Positions 1 through 9,732 of a stretch of 64,000 bases of DNA are shown piece by piece (positions within the stretch are counted from its first letter, which is position 1; every line of letters starts with the position of its first letter). Location of the stretch: NCBI RefSeq assembly GCF_000428725.1, contig NZ_AUAM01000021.1, positions 1 to 64,000 on the forward strand, given 5' to 3'. The position numbers and the translations under genes were made by a program. The notes below the pieces were generated by a model. That model saw only the letters and a program-made list of their open reading frames with translations, made no database searches and was not told the DNA's origin. Source of the stretch: Psychromonas aquimarina ATCC BAA-1526. GTDB taxonomy: Bacteria > Pseudomonadota > Gammaproteobacteria > Enterobacterales > Psychromonadaceae.

Positions 1-36
1 GCGCAAGGTGTGAGAGTTCAAGTCTCTCTTTCCGTT
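1..36 (+). tRNA. 3' part of a tRNA or tRNA-like remnant, cut by window edge
   Basis: The first bases form a T-arm: a 5-bp stem GAGAG/CTCTC enclosing the canonical TTCAAGT loop, followed by about seven bases that could be the 3' acceptor strand. The bases before the stem resemble the long variable arm of a leucine-type tRNA. No CCA is encoded after the acceptor strand, which is unusual in gammaproteobacteria, so this may be a pseudo-tRNA or a repeat copy. The amino-acid identity cannot be read because the 5' part lies outside the window. Confidence 0.35.
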
Positions 37-635
37 TCATTACTTGTTTTTATAGCGAGTAAGTAAAAAAGAAGCACAGGTCTATTTCTACCGTGGGGGA
101 AGCTCAATAATATTAGAGGATTATCACAGCTCTATATTTCAACACATAATGCCGTAGTCGAATCTTTACATTTCACCGATGCAGTTAGCATTGCTTTTCT
201 ACACCATTGATATTTATAATATTAGGTCTCGAAAACCCTCTATCTGAGTGTAACTGATACAGTGAAAACAATTTTACTTAATCATACTAATTTAACACTT
301 CGCAATGCCCTAACATCGCTTTTCGGCGGCCGCTGTATTTCTGTCTTTTATAACTGATACCTAGCTGCGTCAGCAGCACTCTCATTCAATAAATAATAGC
401 AAATCCACTAATTTTCTATTCATTTATGCTTGTTAAAATGGAGACTGGTTAAATACAAATAAGATTTGTATTTGGGTTCTTGATTTTGTAATTAGAATAA
501 CTAGTTACTGCAGTCAACGCCCTGCTTCCATCCATTTTTCCTACGCCTAAATAAATTAATGGAACTGCTATAACCTGCACTCCAGATACTGGTGATGCAG
601 CCGTATCTGAATTTTGAAAATAGGCATCAAATGAA
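37..635. other. Gene-free stretch of about 600 bp
   Basis: This AT-rich stretch lies between the tRNA-like end and alaE. I see no reading frame with protein-like composition and no clear hairpin, riboswitch core or repeat. The promoter of alaE must lie in its right part, but no convincing -35/-10 pair stood out. A poor AGG at about 622-624 is the only ribosome-site-like sequence before alaE. Confidence 0.4.
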
Positions 636-1079
636 ATGAAAATTAACAGTCTCTGGCTGGCTGATACCCTGGCCCTAATGTCTTTTACAATAATTACAGG
701 CATCTTTATCGAAGTATTAATTGTCGGCATGACAATACAACAGTCACTGCTGTCACGTTTACTGTGCCAGCCTGTAAATATTGTAACTGGGCGGATGTAC
801 GGAATCTATCGAGATAAAATCATTGGAAAATTAAATAGCGCTAAACTGCACAAACGGTATAAGGTTCTGGGTGATATCACAGCTTATATCACCTTCCAAC
901 TACCACTATATATACTGATACTTTTCATTATCGGTATGGATATACAAAACATCACCAAGGCTGCCATGGCTCAAACTTTGGCTTTACTTGTTCTAGGCGC
1001 CCCCTATGGATATTGGCTTACTGCTGTACGAAAATTTATGAATGCAGCATCAGACCCCGCTTTACGGATAACAGGTTAA
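636..1079 (+). CDS. alaE: L-alanine exporter AlaE family protein
   Basis: The 147-aa inner-membrane protein matches the AlaE family in length (149 aa in E. coli) and in landmark order: an N-terminal ADT segment, IEVLIVGM, SRLLCQPVNI, YGIYRD, a DI.AYITFQ.P helix and the closing GAPYGYWL helix. Four hydrophobic segments are visible. In E. coli AlaE exports surplus L-alanine using the proton gradient and is induced by alanine through Lrp. The ATG at 636 is preceded by a second ATG at 631 that hits a stop two codons later, so 636 is the only sensible start. The gene stands alone and ends in a terminator-like hairpin overlapping its stop codon. I am confident of the family; the substrate is inferred from homology. 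Confidence 0.85.
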   Translation: MKINSLWLADTLALMSFTIITGIFIEVLIVGMTIQQSLLSRLLCQPVNIVTGRMYGIYRDKIIGKLNSAKLHKRYKVLGDITAYITFQLPLYILILFIIGMDIQNITKAAMAQTLALLVLGAPYGYWLTAVRKFMNAASDPALRITG

Positions 1080-1119
1080 AGAAAAGACTGACAGAGAAAC
1101 CTGCCAGCCTTTTCTTTTA
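1078..1119 (+). terminator. Terminator-like hairpin after alaE
   Basis: AAAGAAAAG at 1078-1086 pairs with CTTTTCTTT at 1109-1117. A second stem, CTGACAG/CTGCCAG with one mismatch, sits inside it. The 3' arm is itself T-rich, so it can act as the U-tract. The stem starts inside the alaE stop codon and also separates alaE from the convergent che operon end. Confidence 0.55.
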
Positions 1120-1215
1120 TCAGCTTTCTGCATCAGGCTCTTACCTGGATAGCAGTAAGTCGTTACATTTCCTTTGTATCAAGCAGCGAATTGAAGTCTG
1201 TACTATTTGCCCTCT

Positions 1216-2259
1216 TTAGTTTCTTAGATGCTGTAACACAGCCTCTACCATGTTATTTAACGGCTCAACCTGATCCACGCCTCCTGCTAACAGCGCTTCT
1301 CTCGGCATCCCGTACACAACGCTGCTTTGTTCATCTTGTGCAAAGTTAAATGCCCCGCTATTTTTCATGCTTAATAATCCCGCTGAACCATCTTTTCCCA
1401 TACCTGTTAATATTATTCCAATAGCATTTTTTCCGACGTGTGATGCAACAGATTCAAACAATACATCTACTGACGGGCGGTGGCGGTTCACCGGCTCCAG
1501 TTCATTAAGCAGCGTGTAATAACAGCCTGATTTGCGAATGACACATAAGTGCTTACTTCCCGGCGCAATGTATGCGGTTCCAGCATTAAGCAGCTCATTA
1601 TGCTTAGCTTCTTTTACATTTATTGTGCAGAAAGTGTTTAAACGAGCGGCAAATGATGCTGTAAAACCTGCCGGCATATGCTGAGTAATCACAATAGCCG
1701 GACATTCTTCGGGCATAGACCTTAATATGCAGCTGATAGCTTCAGTGCCGCCCGTTGATGCACCAATCGCAATAATTGTTTTTCTATTGATATTGTCAGC
1801 GGCAGACATTGATACTGTTGAAATACCAGCATTAAGGGGAAGCCGCTTATTCTGCTTAACTTTTGCCATAGAAGCAGCTCGGATTTTATCGGCAATTTCC
1901 TGGCTGTATTCCTGCATTCCATTAAGCTGATTAATTTTAGGTTTAGTAATAAAATCAACTGCTCCCAGCTCTAATGCCTGCATAGTTACCGCAGAGCTTT
2001 TTTCCGTTAACGTCGATATCATTACTACCGGCATTGGACGTAAACGCATTAATTTTTCAAGAAAATTTAAACCGTCCATTTTCGGCATTTCAACGTCCAG
2101 CGTTAAAACATCCGGGTTTAGTGCTTTAATCAGCGTCCGGGCAATTAGCGGATCCGGAGCCTCTCCGATAACTTCCATATCATGCTGAGAATTAATAATC
2201 TCTTTCAAAATTCTACGAATTAACATTGAGTCATCAACAATCAACACTTTTATGCTCAT
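1216..2259 (-). CDS. cheB: CheB, chemotaxis protein-glutamate methylesterase
   Basis: This 347-aa protein removes methyl groups from receptor glutamates to reset the chemotaxis signal. Residues 1-110 form a receiver with the phosphorylatable Asp55 in LTLDVEMP and the acidic pair Asp9/Asp10. After a linker, the C-terminal esterase shows the catalytic triad: Ser168 in GASTGG, His194 in ITQHMP and Asp290 in GMGKDG. The length is normal for the family. It is the last gene of the minus-strand che operon, 24 bp after cheD. Its receiver should be phosphorylated by the CheA of the same operon. Confidence 0.96.
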   Translation of the reverse strand: MSIKVLIVDDSMLIRRILKEIINSQHDMEVIGEAPDPLIARTLIKALNPDVLTLDVEMPKMDGLNFLEKLMRLRPMPVVMISTLTEKSSAVTMQALELGAVDFITKPKINQLNGMQEYSQEIADKIRAASMAKVKQNKRLPLNAGISTVSMSAADNINRKTIIAIGASTGGTEAISCILRSMPEECPAIVITQHMPAGFTASFAARLNTFCTINVKEAKHNELLNAGTAYIAPGSKHLCVIRKSGCYYTLLNELEPVNRHRPSVDVLFESVASHVGKNAIGIILTGMGKDGSAGLLSMKNSGAFNFAQDEQSSVVYGMPREALLAGGVDQVEPLNNMVEAVLQHLRN

Positions 2260-2283
2260 AACAACTCCAAATAGAATTTACAA

Positions 2284-2886
2284 TCAGCTGAACAGATCAT
2301 AATCACCATCTGCATCTGTTTGATTAACTTTAGAAAAGTAACTTTTTTCGCGCATCTCTATGGTGTTGTTATTCACCTTTTTAAGTTTGCGTACCATTAC
2401 CTTTCCCGTTTTCGGAAAAAAATATACTTTTCTTGGATAATCCCCCAGCAGATCCTCAGCACAAACCGGTATAGATTCATTTTTAAAATAACTGACTACA
2501 AATTCCGCATTGCTTAAACCTACATCCAGTTCATGAAAATGGCTCATCATCCGCCCTCCTCCAAACACTTTAGCGGCTAAATTCTCTCTTTTTCCACCAA
2601 ACTGGATAATTTTGTTAATTAACAGCTCCATCGCGTAGGCACCATAGCGGGCTGATTTATCAAGGCAGGATTTTCCTGCATGGTTATTTTCAGGAAGCAT
2701 AAAATGATTCATTCCTCCAACCCCGTTGTTCTGATCCCAGATACATGCCGAAACACAGGAGCCTAATACGGTCACCAAAACCATATTACGAGTAGTAACA
2801 TAATATTCGCCAGGCAGTAACTTAACCGCATCAACATCAAATGTCTGGTCAAAATAGGTTTGGAAAGCCAGCTGCTCTTTATCCAT
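2284..2886 (-). CDS. cheD: CheD, chemoreceptor glutamine deamidase
   Basis: CheD converts specific receptor glutamines to glutamates and assists adaptation. The conserved core is present: LGSCVSACIWD with the catalytic cysteine, and GGMNHFMLP with the catalytic histidine. I place the start at the ATG at 2886 (MDKEQLAF, 200 aa). The frame can be extended to a GTG at 2973, but that extension reads as a hydrophobic artefact and is the shadow of a better mini-ORF in another frame (2879-2980). The cheD ATG overlaps the stop of that mini-ORF, which suggests translational coupling. CheD is the normal neighbour of CheR and CheB in F7-like clusters. Confidence 0.92.
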   Translation of the reverse strand: MDKEQLAFQTYFDQTFDVDAVKLLPGEYYVTTRNMVLVTVLGSCVSACIWDQNNGVGGMNHFMLPENNHAGKSCLDKSARYGAYAMELLINKIIQFGGKRENLAAKVFGGGRMMSHFHELDVGLSNAEFVVSYFKNESIPVCAEDLLGDYPRKVYFFPKTGKVMVRKLKKVNNNTIEMREKSYFSKVNQTDADGDYDLFS

Positions 2887-2980
2887 TATTTTTCCCAAGC
2901 GCAGAATAAATCCAGCAGCAGCCGGTAAACAGCACTGAAAAAATAACAATAAAAACGCGCTCGTACTGCACACTATTCAT
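2879..2980 (-). CDS. Putative 33-aa single-helix membrane mini-protein between cheR and cheD
   Basis: The ATG at 2980 lies only two bases after the cheR stop and has a good ribosome site, GGAGAG, inside the last cheR codons with about 7-bp spacing. The peptide starts MNSVQYERVF and ends ALGKNNG. Residues about 9-28 (VFIVIFSVLF...WIYSAL) form one hydrophobic helix that includes a Gly-Cys-Cys-Trp stretch. The stop TAA overlaps the cheD ATG in the arrangement ATGGATAA. The two-base gap upstream, the overlap downstream and the ribosome site all argue for translation. I know of no family for it. It could be a real small membrane protein or a leader that couples cheD translation to cheR. Confidence 0.5.
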   Translation of the reverse strand: MNSVQYERVFIVIFSVLFTGCCWIYSALGKNNG

Positions 2981-2982
2981 TC

Positions 2983-3813
2983 TTACACTCTCCGATAGAC
3001 AGTATGCTTTTCTAACTTAAAAACATTGGATGCATTTGGAAAACTCTCTGAATGACCGACAAATAACAAACCTCGCGGGGGCAGTTTCTGAGCAAACTTT
3101 TCAAGCAGCTCATACTGCGTATCTTTATCAAAATAGATCATGACATTCCGACAAAATATTACGTCAAACTGTCCTTTCATCGGCCATTCAGGTGATAATA
3201 AATTCAATTTTTTAAATGTAATTAAACGCCGCAGTTCAGGTTTTATTAAAACGAATCCCTCTTGAACCCCTTTACCTTTTAGAAAAAACTGTTCAGTTTG
3301 TAATCTGCTTAATTTTTCAATTTTATCAATTGGATAAATCCCCTTTTGTGCCTTTTCTAATACACTGGTATCTAAATCTGTTGCTAGAATTTTCACCGGA
3401 GGAGCTAAACAGCCGAATAGCGAGACCATAGTCATAGCTATGCTGTAGGGCTCTTCTCCAGTGGAGCTGGCTGAGCACCATATTTTAATCGGCTGGCTCT
3501 GTGATACTTTTGAATAATTACGTTTTACATGGGAAGCTAATGCTTCAAAATGATGTTTCTCTCTAAAAAATGAAGTTAAGTTAGTGGTCAGCGCATTGAT
3601 AAACTCTTCCCACTCTGAACTATGCGGATCGTTCAGTAAGGATAAATAGACACTAAAACGGCTGATTTTATGGAAGCGTAATCGTTTTACTAAACGGCTG
3701 TAAACCAGATCCTCTTTTTTTTCGCTCAAAGAGATGCCCGCATGCTCATAAATTAATTTCTGCACATGCGCAAAGTCTTTATCGGTAAAAATAAACTCTC
3801 GTAAGTCATCCAT
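2983..3813 (-). CDS. cheR: CheR, chemotaxis receptor glutamate methyltransferase
   Basis: This 276-aa SAM-dependent enzyme methylates glutamates on receptor signalling domains. The N-terminal all-alpha CheR domain (LREFIFTDKDFAHVQKLIYEHAGI) is followed by the SAM-binding domain with the family motif SASSTGEEPYSIAM and the later FDVIFCRNVMIYFD strand. Size and order are standard. It starts 3 bp after the PAS receptor, whose C-terminal EWTEF pentapeptide is the kind of tail that recruits CheR in other systems. Confidence 0.95.
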   Translation of the reverse strand: MDDLREFIFTDKDFAHVQKLIYEHAGISLSEKKEDLVYSRLVKRLRFHKISRFSVYLSLLNDPHSSEWEEFINALTTNLTSFFREKHHFEALASHVKRNYSKVSQSQPIKIWCSASSTGEEPYSIAMTMVSLFGCLAPPVKILATDLDTSVLEKAQKGIYPIDKIEKLSRLQTEQFFLKGKGVQEGFVLIKPELRRLITFKKLNLLSPEWPMKGQFDVIFCRNVMIYFDKDTQYELLEKFAQKLPPRGLLFVGHSESFPNASNVFKLEKHTVYRRV

Positions 3814-3816
3814 TAA

Positions 3817-6606
3817 CTAAAACTCTGTCCATTCATCATCATTCGGCGTTTTAGGAATTTGATGAAAACGATGATGCGCTTTTCTATCTGCCGCTAGAGG
3901 AGTCTGCAGTACATGCTCAGCAGCATCACCGGTATCAAAAACACTCACTGATACAGATAAAGTATCAGCCTGCTCTTCTAATGACTCAGCAGCGGCGGCG
4001 GCCTCTTCAACCAGTGCTGCATTCTGCTGAGTGACCTCATCCATCTGCATTATTGCCTGACTGACCTGACCAATACCGGAACTCTGCTCCATTGAAGCCG
4101 TTGCAATTTCTGCCATAATATCAGTAACCTGCTTAACGGCAGTTACTATCTCATCCATTGTATTGCCCGCTTCATCCACTAATTTAGCACCAGCTTCTAC
4201 CTTATCAACGGAGTCACCAATTAACGTTTTAATCTCCTTGGCAGCGGCGGCTGAACGCTGCGCAAGGCTTCTCACTTCAGAAGCAACAACCGCAAAACCA
4301 CGTCCCTGCTCTCCGGCGCGGGCGGCCTCAACCGCCGCATTTAAAGCTAAGATATTGGTCTGGAAAGCAATACCGTCGATCACCGAAATAATGTCAACAA
4401 TTTCACGGGAGCTGTCATTTATATCACTCATGGTATTAACGACTTTACCAACTACATCACCGCCTTTAAGTGCAATATCTGAAGCACCATTGGCTAATTT
4501 ATTTGCCTGTTTTGCGTTTTCAGCATTCTGTTTAACTGTGGTGGTTAACTCTTCCATACTGGCGGCTGTTTCTTCCAGGCTGGAGGCCTGCTCTTCGGTG
4601 CGTTGTGATAAATCACTATTACCCATTGCAATCTCTTTTGATGCAACATTGATAGTATCCGCGGCTTCTTTTATCTGTAAAACAATCTCTTTAAGTTTAT
4701 TAGCGGTTAAGTTTGAATCATCTTTTAACTGACCAAATGTACCCTGATATTCATTGGTAATACGATCGGTCAGATCCCCTTTTGCTAAAGCAGACAGCAT
4801 ACGAACAACTTCATTTAAACCTTTTTCGCTAGTTTCCATCAAACGGTTAACCGCTTCACAAAGCTGCGTGAAAAATTTATCTTTCCCTTCCAGGCTCATA
4901 CGGCGGGTAAAATCCCCCTGTACTGCGCCGTTTACAATGCTCGCTACCTCTTTTTCAATAACCACTTCAGCAGTTCTGTCTGTCCACTCAATGACTGAGC
5001 CTAAACGGTCTCCATGTACATTAATAACCGGGTTAGCAACCAGCAGGAAGGTCCTTCCTCCCACTTCTATTTCTGCTCTGTATTCACTGGTAAATGATGC
5101 TAATAGTTTTTTCTGATGTTCAGGGTGTTTATGAAACAGATCAATATTACTGCCCATTAATTTCTCAACATCAAAATTAGGCAGTTCTTTACGAATATCA
5201 TCTTGTGCGTTGCTTAACATCGGCACAATCGAGTTATTCATATAAATAATATTGCGGTTATTATCGGCGATCATGACATTGGTACTTACATTATCTAAGC
5301 CTATTTTGATACGTGTCGATTCATTCGCCAGGCGTTTCATATCCTCAACTTCAAAACCAAGCTTTATCTGCATCATTTTTAAGGCTTCAAGTACACGGCC
5401 GACCTCATCGTCATTACCCGCTTCAACATCAATACCATAATTCCCCTGGGATAATTCACGAAAATATCCTATCGCCCGATCTAATGGTTCAGTGATACTT
5501 TTACTAAGTTTCACAGAAACAACAAAAGCGATAACAATCACAGTTACAGTAGAAACCAGCATAAACAGGGACATGTTAATAAAACTGCTGGTGCTTTGCT
5601 GGTAAAGAGATTCTGCCGTATTCATATTCTGTACTATGGCCTTTTCAATCTGCTCCTGCAGTGCAGGCATCTGTCTAGCGGAGACCTTTAATAGTGCCTG
5701 CAGCGGTTTCGTATCACCGTCATAAATAAGCAGCTCCGCCGGAGAATAAACACCATCGAGCAGCTTTTTACTTAATTTTTCAAGGGTTTTATTTTCTGAC
5801 AGCTGCGCAGGAGTAAAGCTGTGCATTGCATATTTTGCCTGCAGTGCTTTGATAATATTTAAGTTTTCACTTAACTGTTCACTTACTGACTGTAGGTCCT
5901 GAGTATTTTTTGGTGATAATGCAGCTTGTAATAAATCACTGCTTTCATGCCACTTATGCTGCAGAGATATCAACTCATTCTGCGCAGTCATATGGTTATT
6001 GTATAACTCATTAAGGGTGTTATTAGTTTGATTATTAACAGAAACTCCGATTATACCGCCGCCAAGTAAAACAAATGCCATCAGCATAAACATGGCGGAA
6101 ATTCGTTTTTTAATACTTATATTATGCAGAAAGTTGAGCTTATCCTGCCAGGAAGGAGATACAGGCTGGCCATGTATTATTTTTAATCCCCCCTGTTTTC
6201 CCTGTTTAAATAAGCTGTAAACTGCACTGGTAGTTTCAATATCACTGCGCGAAGCCGCTGTGCGTACAGACATATAACCAACATGCTGACCATTTTCTAA
6301 AATAGGCGTCACATTCGCTTTAACCCAATAAAAATCACCATTTTTACAGCGGTTTTTTACCAGACCTGTCCATGGTTTTCCATTTTTGATATCAGCCCAA
6401 AAATCAGCAAATGCTTCAGCAGGCATATCCGGATGACGAACAATATTCTGCGGCTGGCCCATTAATTCAGCTTCGGTAAATTGACTTATACGCAGAAAAT
6501 CATCGTTAATATAAGTAATATTCCCCTGCAGATCGGTATTAGATACGATTGAATCCTTTTCAGTTAAAATGTATTCATTATTTGTTACTGGAATATTATT
6601 TCGCAT
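3817..6606 (-). CDS. PAS-containing methyl-accepting chemotaxis protein with CheR-tether tail
   Basis: This is a 929-aa receptor. Residues about 15-120 form an Aer-like N-terminal PAS domain ([33 protein letters not shown]). Helices at about 170-190 and 344-366 bracket a roughly 150-residue helical periplasmic domain. A HAMP at 367-420, a second PAS-like module at about 435-560 and a second HAMP-like segment follow. The MCP signalling domain has its conserved hairpin tip around [27 protein letters not shown]. The last residues, EWTEF, fit the x-W-x-x-F pentapeptide that docks CheR and CheB. Its position between cheW and cheR matches Aer2/McpB in the Pseudomonas che2 cluster, but this protein is membrane-spanning and much larger. 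The ligand is unknown; the first PAS could hold FAD or heme. Confidence 0.9.
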   Translation of the reverse strand: MRNNIPVTNNEYILTEKDSIVSNTDLQGNITYINDDFLRISQFTEAELMGQPQNIVRHPDMPAEAFADFWADIKNGKPWTGLVKNRCKNGDFYWVKANVTPILENGQHVGYMSVRTAASRSDIETTSAVYSLFKQGKQGGLKIIHGQPVSPSWQDKLNFLHNISIKKRISAMFMLMAFVLLGGGIIGVSVNNQTNNTLNELYNNHMTAQNELISLQHKWHESSDLLQAALSPKNTQDLQSVSEQLSENLNIIKALQAKYAMHSFTPAQLSENKTLEKLSKKLLDGVYSPAELLIYDGDTKPLQALLKVSARQMPALQEQIEKAIVQNMNTAESLYQQSTSSFINMSLFMLVSTVTVIVIAFVVSVKLSKSITEPLDRAIGYFRELSQGNYGIDVEAGNDDEVGRVLEALKMMQIKLGFEVEDMKRLANESTRIKIGLDNVSTNVMIADNNRNIIYMNNSIVPMLSNAQDDIRKELPNFDVEKLMGSNIDLFHKHPEHQKKLLASFTSEYRAEIEVGGRTFLLVANPVINVHGDRLGSVIEWTDRTAEVVIEKEVASIVNGAVQGDFTRRMSLEGKDKFFTQLCEAVNRLMETSEKGLNEVVRMLSALAKGDLTDRITNEYQGTFGQLKDDSNLTANKLKEIVLQIKEAADTINVASKEIAMGNSDLSQRTEEQASSLEETAASMEELTTTVKQNAENAKQANKLANGASDIALKGGDVVGKVVNTMSDINDSSREIVDIISVIDGIAFQTNILALNAAVEAARAGEQGRGFAVVASEVRSLAQRSAAAAKEIKTLIGDSVDKVEAGAKLVDEAGNTMDEIVTAVKQVTDIMAEIATASMEQSSGIGQVSQAIMQMDEVTQQNAALVEEAAAAAESLEEQADTLSVSVSVFDTGDAAEHVLQTPLAADRKAHHRFHQIPKTPNDDEWTEF

Positions 6607-6649
6607 AGTGACACCCTAATTTTAAATACTTTAACTACAACTATCTGCT

Positions 6650-7162
6650 TCAGGCTAACTGTTCAACCAGCGCCATCTCTTTACTGCTCATTAAATTTTC
6701 TATATCAATTAGAATCAACATCCGCTGGTCAACGACTCCCAGCCCTTTAATGTATTTAGTATCCACTACAGCGCCAAACTCCGGCGCTTCTTTAATCTGC
6801 TCACGGCTTAGAGAAATCACATCGGAAACACCGTCAACCACCATTCCTACCACCCTGTCTGCGATATTAAGAATAATAACAACCGTCATTTCATGGTAAG
6901 TCACATCACCTAAATTAAACTTAATTCTCATATCAACAATAGGCACGATAATGCCGCGTAAATTGATCACCCCTTTTATAAACTCCGGCATATTCGCGAT
7001 GCTTGTCACGGAGTCGTAACCGCGGATTTCCTGCACAGTGAGAATATCAATACCGTATTCTTCATCTCCCAGAGTAAATGTTAAATAACCGCTTTCCTCT
7101 GTTCCCGTCATTTCAGAGATAAAATTATGCCCAGTGTCTGCTTCACTTTTTGTTTCCTGCAT
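6650..7162 (-). CDS. cheW: CheW, chemotaxis coupling protein
   Basis: This 170-aa scaffold links receptors to CheA. The CheW fold is evident from [21 protein letters not shown], the [21 protein letters not shown] core and [10 protein letters not shown]. About 25 acidic, disordered residues precede the domain. The gene lies between cheA (28 bp upstream) and the PAS receptor in one transcription unit. Confidence 0.95.
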   Translation of the reverse strand: MQETKSEADTGHNFISEMTGTEESGYLTFTLGDEEYGIDILTVQEIRGYDSVTSIANMPEFIKGVINLRGIIVPIVDMRIKFNLGDVTYHEMTVVIILNIADRVVGMVVDGVSDVISLSREQIKEAPEFGAVVDTKYIKGLGVVDQRMLILIDIENLMSSKEMALVEQLA

Positions 7163-7189
7163 TGTTTTGTCCTTTTACTCTTTTGTTCT

Positions 7190-9307
7190 TTATTCCATTG
7201 AGCTGATTAAACCGGCAGCATCAAGAATTAAAGCAACCCGTCCATCTCCCATAATGGTTGCACCAGAGATGCACGGCACTGCGTGAAAATTCGTTTCTAA
7301 GCTTTTCAAAACGACCTGCTGCTGACCGACTAACTGATCCACTAATAAAGCTATTTTTTTATTACTGCTCTCTAACAGCACTAAAATTCCATCACTCGGC
7401 TGATGCACCTGTGTTTCAATATTAAACAACTGGTGCAGAGCCAGTAATGGAATATATTCCCCTCTGACTTTTACCACAGTGCCTTTACCGTTTATGGTTT
7501 TTATGTTCTCTGTCTGCGGCTGCAGTGATTCACAGATAAAAGTCAGCGGGATAATGTAGATATGATCTCCAACCGAAATCGACATACCGTCTAAAATGGC
7601 TAAGGTAAGTGGTAAGCGGATAGATATGGTTGACCCCAGCCCCAGATCAGAGTGAATTTCAACCTGTCCGCCCATTTCAACGATATTACGTTTCACCACA
7701 TCCATACCGACACCGCGGCCGGAAACATCGGTGACTTTTTCCGCAGTAGAAAAACCGGCAGAAAAAATCAGCTGATAGACCTCGTTATCAGTCATGCTGT
7801 CACTGATATTCAGTCCGCGTTCGGCAGCTTTAGCTGTTATTTTTTCACGGTTTAACCCGGCTCCGTCATCACTGACGTTTATTACTACATTACCGCCTTG
7901 ATAAAAGGCAAACAGGGTAATAGTACCGATTTCCTCTTTACCCTGTGCAAGGCGTATTTCCGGCATTTCAATGCCGTGATCTATGCTGTTGCGGATAAGA
8001 TGAGTTAACGGATCTGCAAGCTTTTCCACCAGCCCTTTATCAAGCTCCGTTTCATCACCAATCATCTTCAAATTGATCTTTTTATGTAATTTACTCGATA
8101 AGTCACGTACAACTCGAGGAAAACGTGCAAATACAAAACTGATCGGCATCATACGGATCGACATTACCGACTCCTGCAGATCCCGGGTATTTCTTTCAAG
8201 CTGAGTGAGCCTGTTTAAAAGAATTTCATGCTCCGAAGGATCCAGCAAAGCAGAGATCTGGGTTAACATAGCCTGAGTAATCACCAGCTCTCCAACCTGA
8301 TTAATTAACTGATCCACCTTTTCAGTATTAACCCGGATAGAGCTGGATGACTCGGAACCGTTTCGACTGCTTTTTACAGCGCTTTTTAATCTGCCTGCAG
8401 GCACCGGCTTTTTTTCTATATGTTTATCTTCATCGCTAAAAAAGCCATAACTCTGCGTTTCCTGCTCTGCGCTTTCCGCTGCTTTTGGAAGGAGCAAAGA
8501 CGGCTGTGCAGGCAAGTCATCACTATCATTATTAGAGTTAACGGGTAATTCATCGAAAATTCCAAAGCTGTCATTTTCTATTAGTGCATGAGTGTTTTCT
8601 TCTGCAAACAATCCAAATGCATCTTCTTCCTGTTTTTTCTCCTCTTTAACCTCCAGTCCAGTGATAACAATAGAGCCGGGTTCTGCAAAAAAGGTGATGC
8701 AGTCAATCAGCTCATCATCCGACACTGAAGCTTCAGCCAGCGTCAGGCACCATTTTTTATAACCATCCTGTATATCACAGCTGCAGCTGAGTTCAGCAAA
8801 CTCTGCTAATTCACGCAGCAGAGTGCTGATATCTTCTTTCTCCTCTGTTAAAAAGGTAATCTCTCGACAAACTGTTTCTGCGGCTGAGTTATTTTCAGCT
8901 GATTCCGGGGAAACTGCCCTTTCAGCCGATAAACTTTCTAGAGACTTACATAGTGTTTTAACTTTATCCGGATCAACTTCCCCGCCTTCCTGATGTGCTT
9001 CCTTCAGCTCAGCTAAAAGATCTCCTGCCTGTAGAAAAGCATCAATCATTTCAGAGGTTAATATGGTTTCTTGTTTACGTAATTTATCTAAAAGCGTTTC
9101 AAGAATATGCGTCACTTCAGTCATATCATCAAAAGCAAAGATTCCTGCGCCTCCCTTAATTGAATGGGCGGCTCGAAAGACAGCATTTAAATCATCTAAA
9201 CTGGGGGATTCAATATTAATAGCGAGCAGCAGCGACTCCATATTAGCCAGATGCTCTGATACCTCTTCAAAAAAAACAGCATAGAACTGCTTCATATCTA
9301 TCGACAT
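7190..9307 (-). CDS. cheA: CheA, chemotaxis histidine kinase
   Basis: This 705-aa kinase phosphorylates CheY and CheB. The HPt domain carries the phospho-accepting His48 in FRAAHSIKGG. A divergent middle region (about 130-215) may be the response-regulator docking domain. A long acidic linker holds three similar motifs, FGLF, FGIF and YGFF. The dimerisation helices (VDQLINQVGELVITQAML), the ATPase with its N-box (HLIRNSIDHGIEMPE), the DDGAGL and GRGVGMDVV loops, and a C-terminal CheW-like domain follow. All catalytic landmarks are present. It sits between cheY and cheW, spaced 29 and 27 bp. Confidence 0.96.
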   Translation of the reverse strand: MSIDMKQFYAVFFEEVSEHLANMESLLLAINIESPSLDDLNAVFRAAHSIKGGAGIFAFDDMTEVTHILETLLDKLRKQETILTSEMIDAFLQAGDLLAELKEAHQEGGEVDPDKVKTLCKSLESLSAERAVSPESAENNSAAETVCREITFLTEEKEDISTLLRELAEFAELSCSCDIQDGYKKWCLTLAEASVSDDELIDCITFFAEPGSIVITGLEVKEEKKQEEDAFGLFAEENTHALIENDSFGIFDELPVNSNNDSDDLPAQPSLLLPKAAESAEQETQSYGFFSDEDKHIEKKPVPAGRLKSAVKSSRNGSESSSSIRVNTEKVDQLINQVGELVITQAMLTQISALLDPSEHEILLNRLTQLERNTRDLQESVMSIRMMPISFVFARFPRVVRDLSSKLHKKINLKMIGDETELDKGLVEKLADPLTHLIRNSIDHGIEMPEIRLAQGKEEIGTITLFAFYQGGNVVINVSDDGAGLNREKITAKAAERGLNISDSMTDNEVYQLIFSAGFSTAEKVTDVSGRGVGMDVVKRNIVEMGGQVEIHSDLGLGSTISIRLPLTLAILDGMSISVGDHIYIIPLTFICESLQPQTENIKTINGKGTVVKVRGEYIPLLALHQLFNIETQVHQPSDGILVLLESSNKKIALLVDQLVGQQQVVLKSLETNFHAVPCISGATIMGDGRVALILDAAGLISSME

Positions 9308-9336
9308 ATCACCTCACATGGAGAAAAAACAATCAA

Positions 9337-9702
9337 TTAACCTAAGACTTTAGCAGTTAATTCAAGCAGCTTAGCCGGATTAAAAGGTTTCACCATCCAG
9401 CCCGTTGCACCAGCTTCCTTTCCCTTTAATTTCATTCCATTACTAGCTTCTGTGGTTAACATTATGATAGGTATACGCTGATAAGCGGGTAAACTGCGTA
9501 AAGATTTAATCAGAGTAATACCGTCCATTCGCGGCATATTCTGATCCGTAAGGACAAAGTTGTAGGTATTAATTCTGCACATATCAAAAGCTTCTTTACC
9601 GTCTTTTGCCAGCGATACCTGATAGTTTGCCGAAAGCAGCGTGACTTCCACCATTTGCCGGATTGAAATCGAGTCATCTACAACTAAAATATGCTTGGCC
9701 AT
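9337..9702 (-). CDS. cheY: CheY-type response regulator
   Basis: This single-domain receiver of 121 aa has every functional residue: Asp9/Asp10 for Mg, the phospho-acceptor Asp53 in LTDQNMP, Thr83 or Thr84 in MLTTEAS, and Lys105 in MVKPFNP. It is the output of the CheA encoded 29 bp downstream. With no flagellar genes in view, whether it binds a flagellar switch or acts elsewhere cannot be decided from the sequence. Confidence 0.93.
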   Translation of the reverse strand: MAKHILVVDDSISIRQMVEVTLLSANYQVSLAKDGKEAFDMCRINTYNFVLTDQNMPRMDGITLIKSLRSLPAYQRIPIIMLTTEASNGMKLKGKEAGATGWMVKPFNPAKLLELTAKVLG

Positions 9703-9732
9703 TTAATTACCTCTATTATTTCGGTTAATTTT

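Noticed and set aside
449..730. Minus-strand frame of 93 codons overlapping alaE
   Set aside because: No ribosome site or protein-like features; it overlaps the clear alaE coding region.
1013..1219. Plus-strand frame of 68 codons after alaE
   Set aside because: It starts inside alaE out of frame and runs through the terminator hairpin.
2887..2973. GTG-started N-terminal extension of cheD
   Set aside because: The extension is the other-frame shadow of the better-supported mini-ORF; CheD alignment begins at the ATG at 2886.
5252..5495. Plus-strand frames inside the PAS receptor gene
   Set aside because: They are shadows of the receptor, with biased Ser/Leu content and no start signals.
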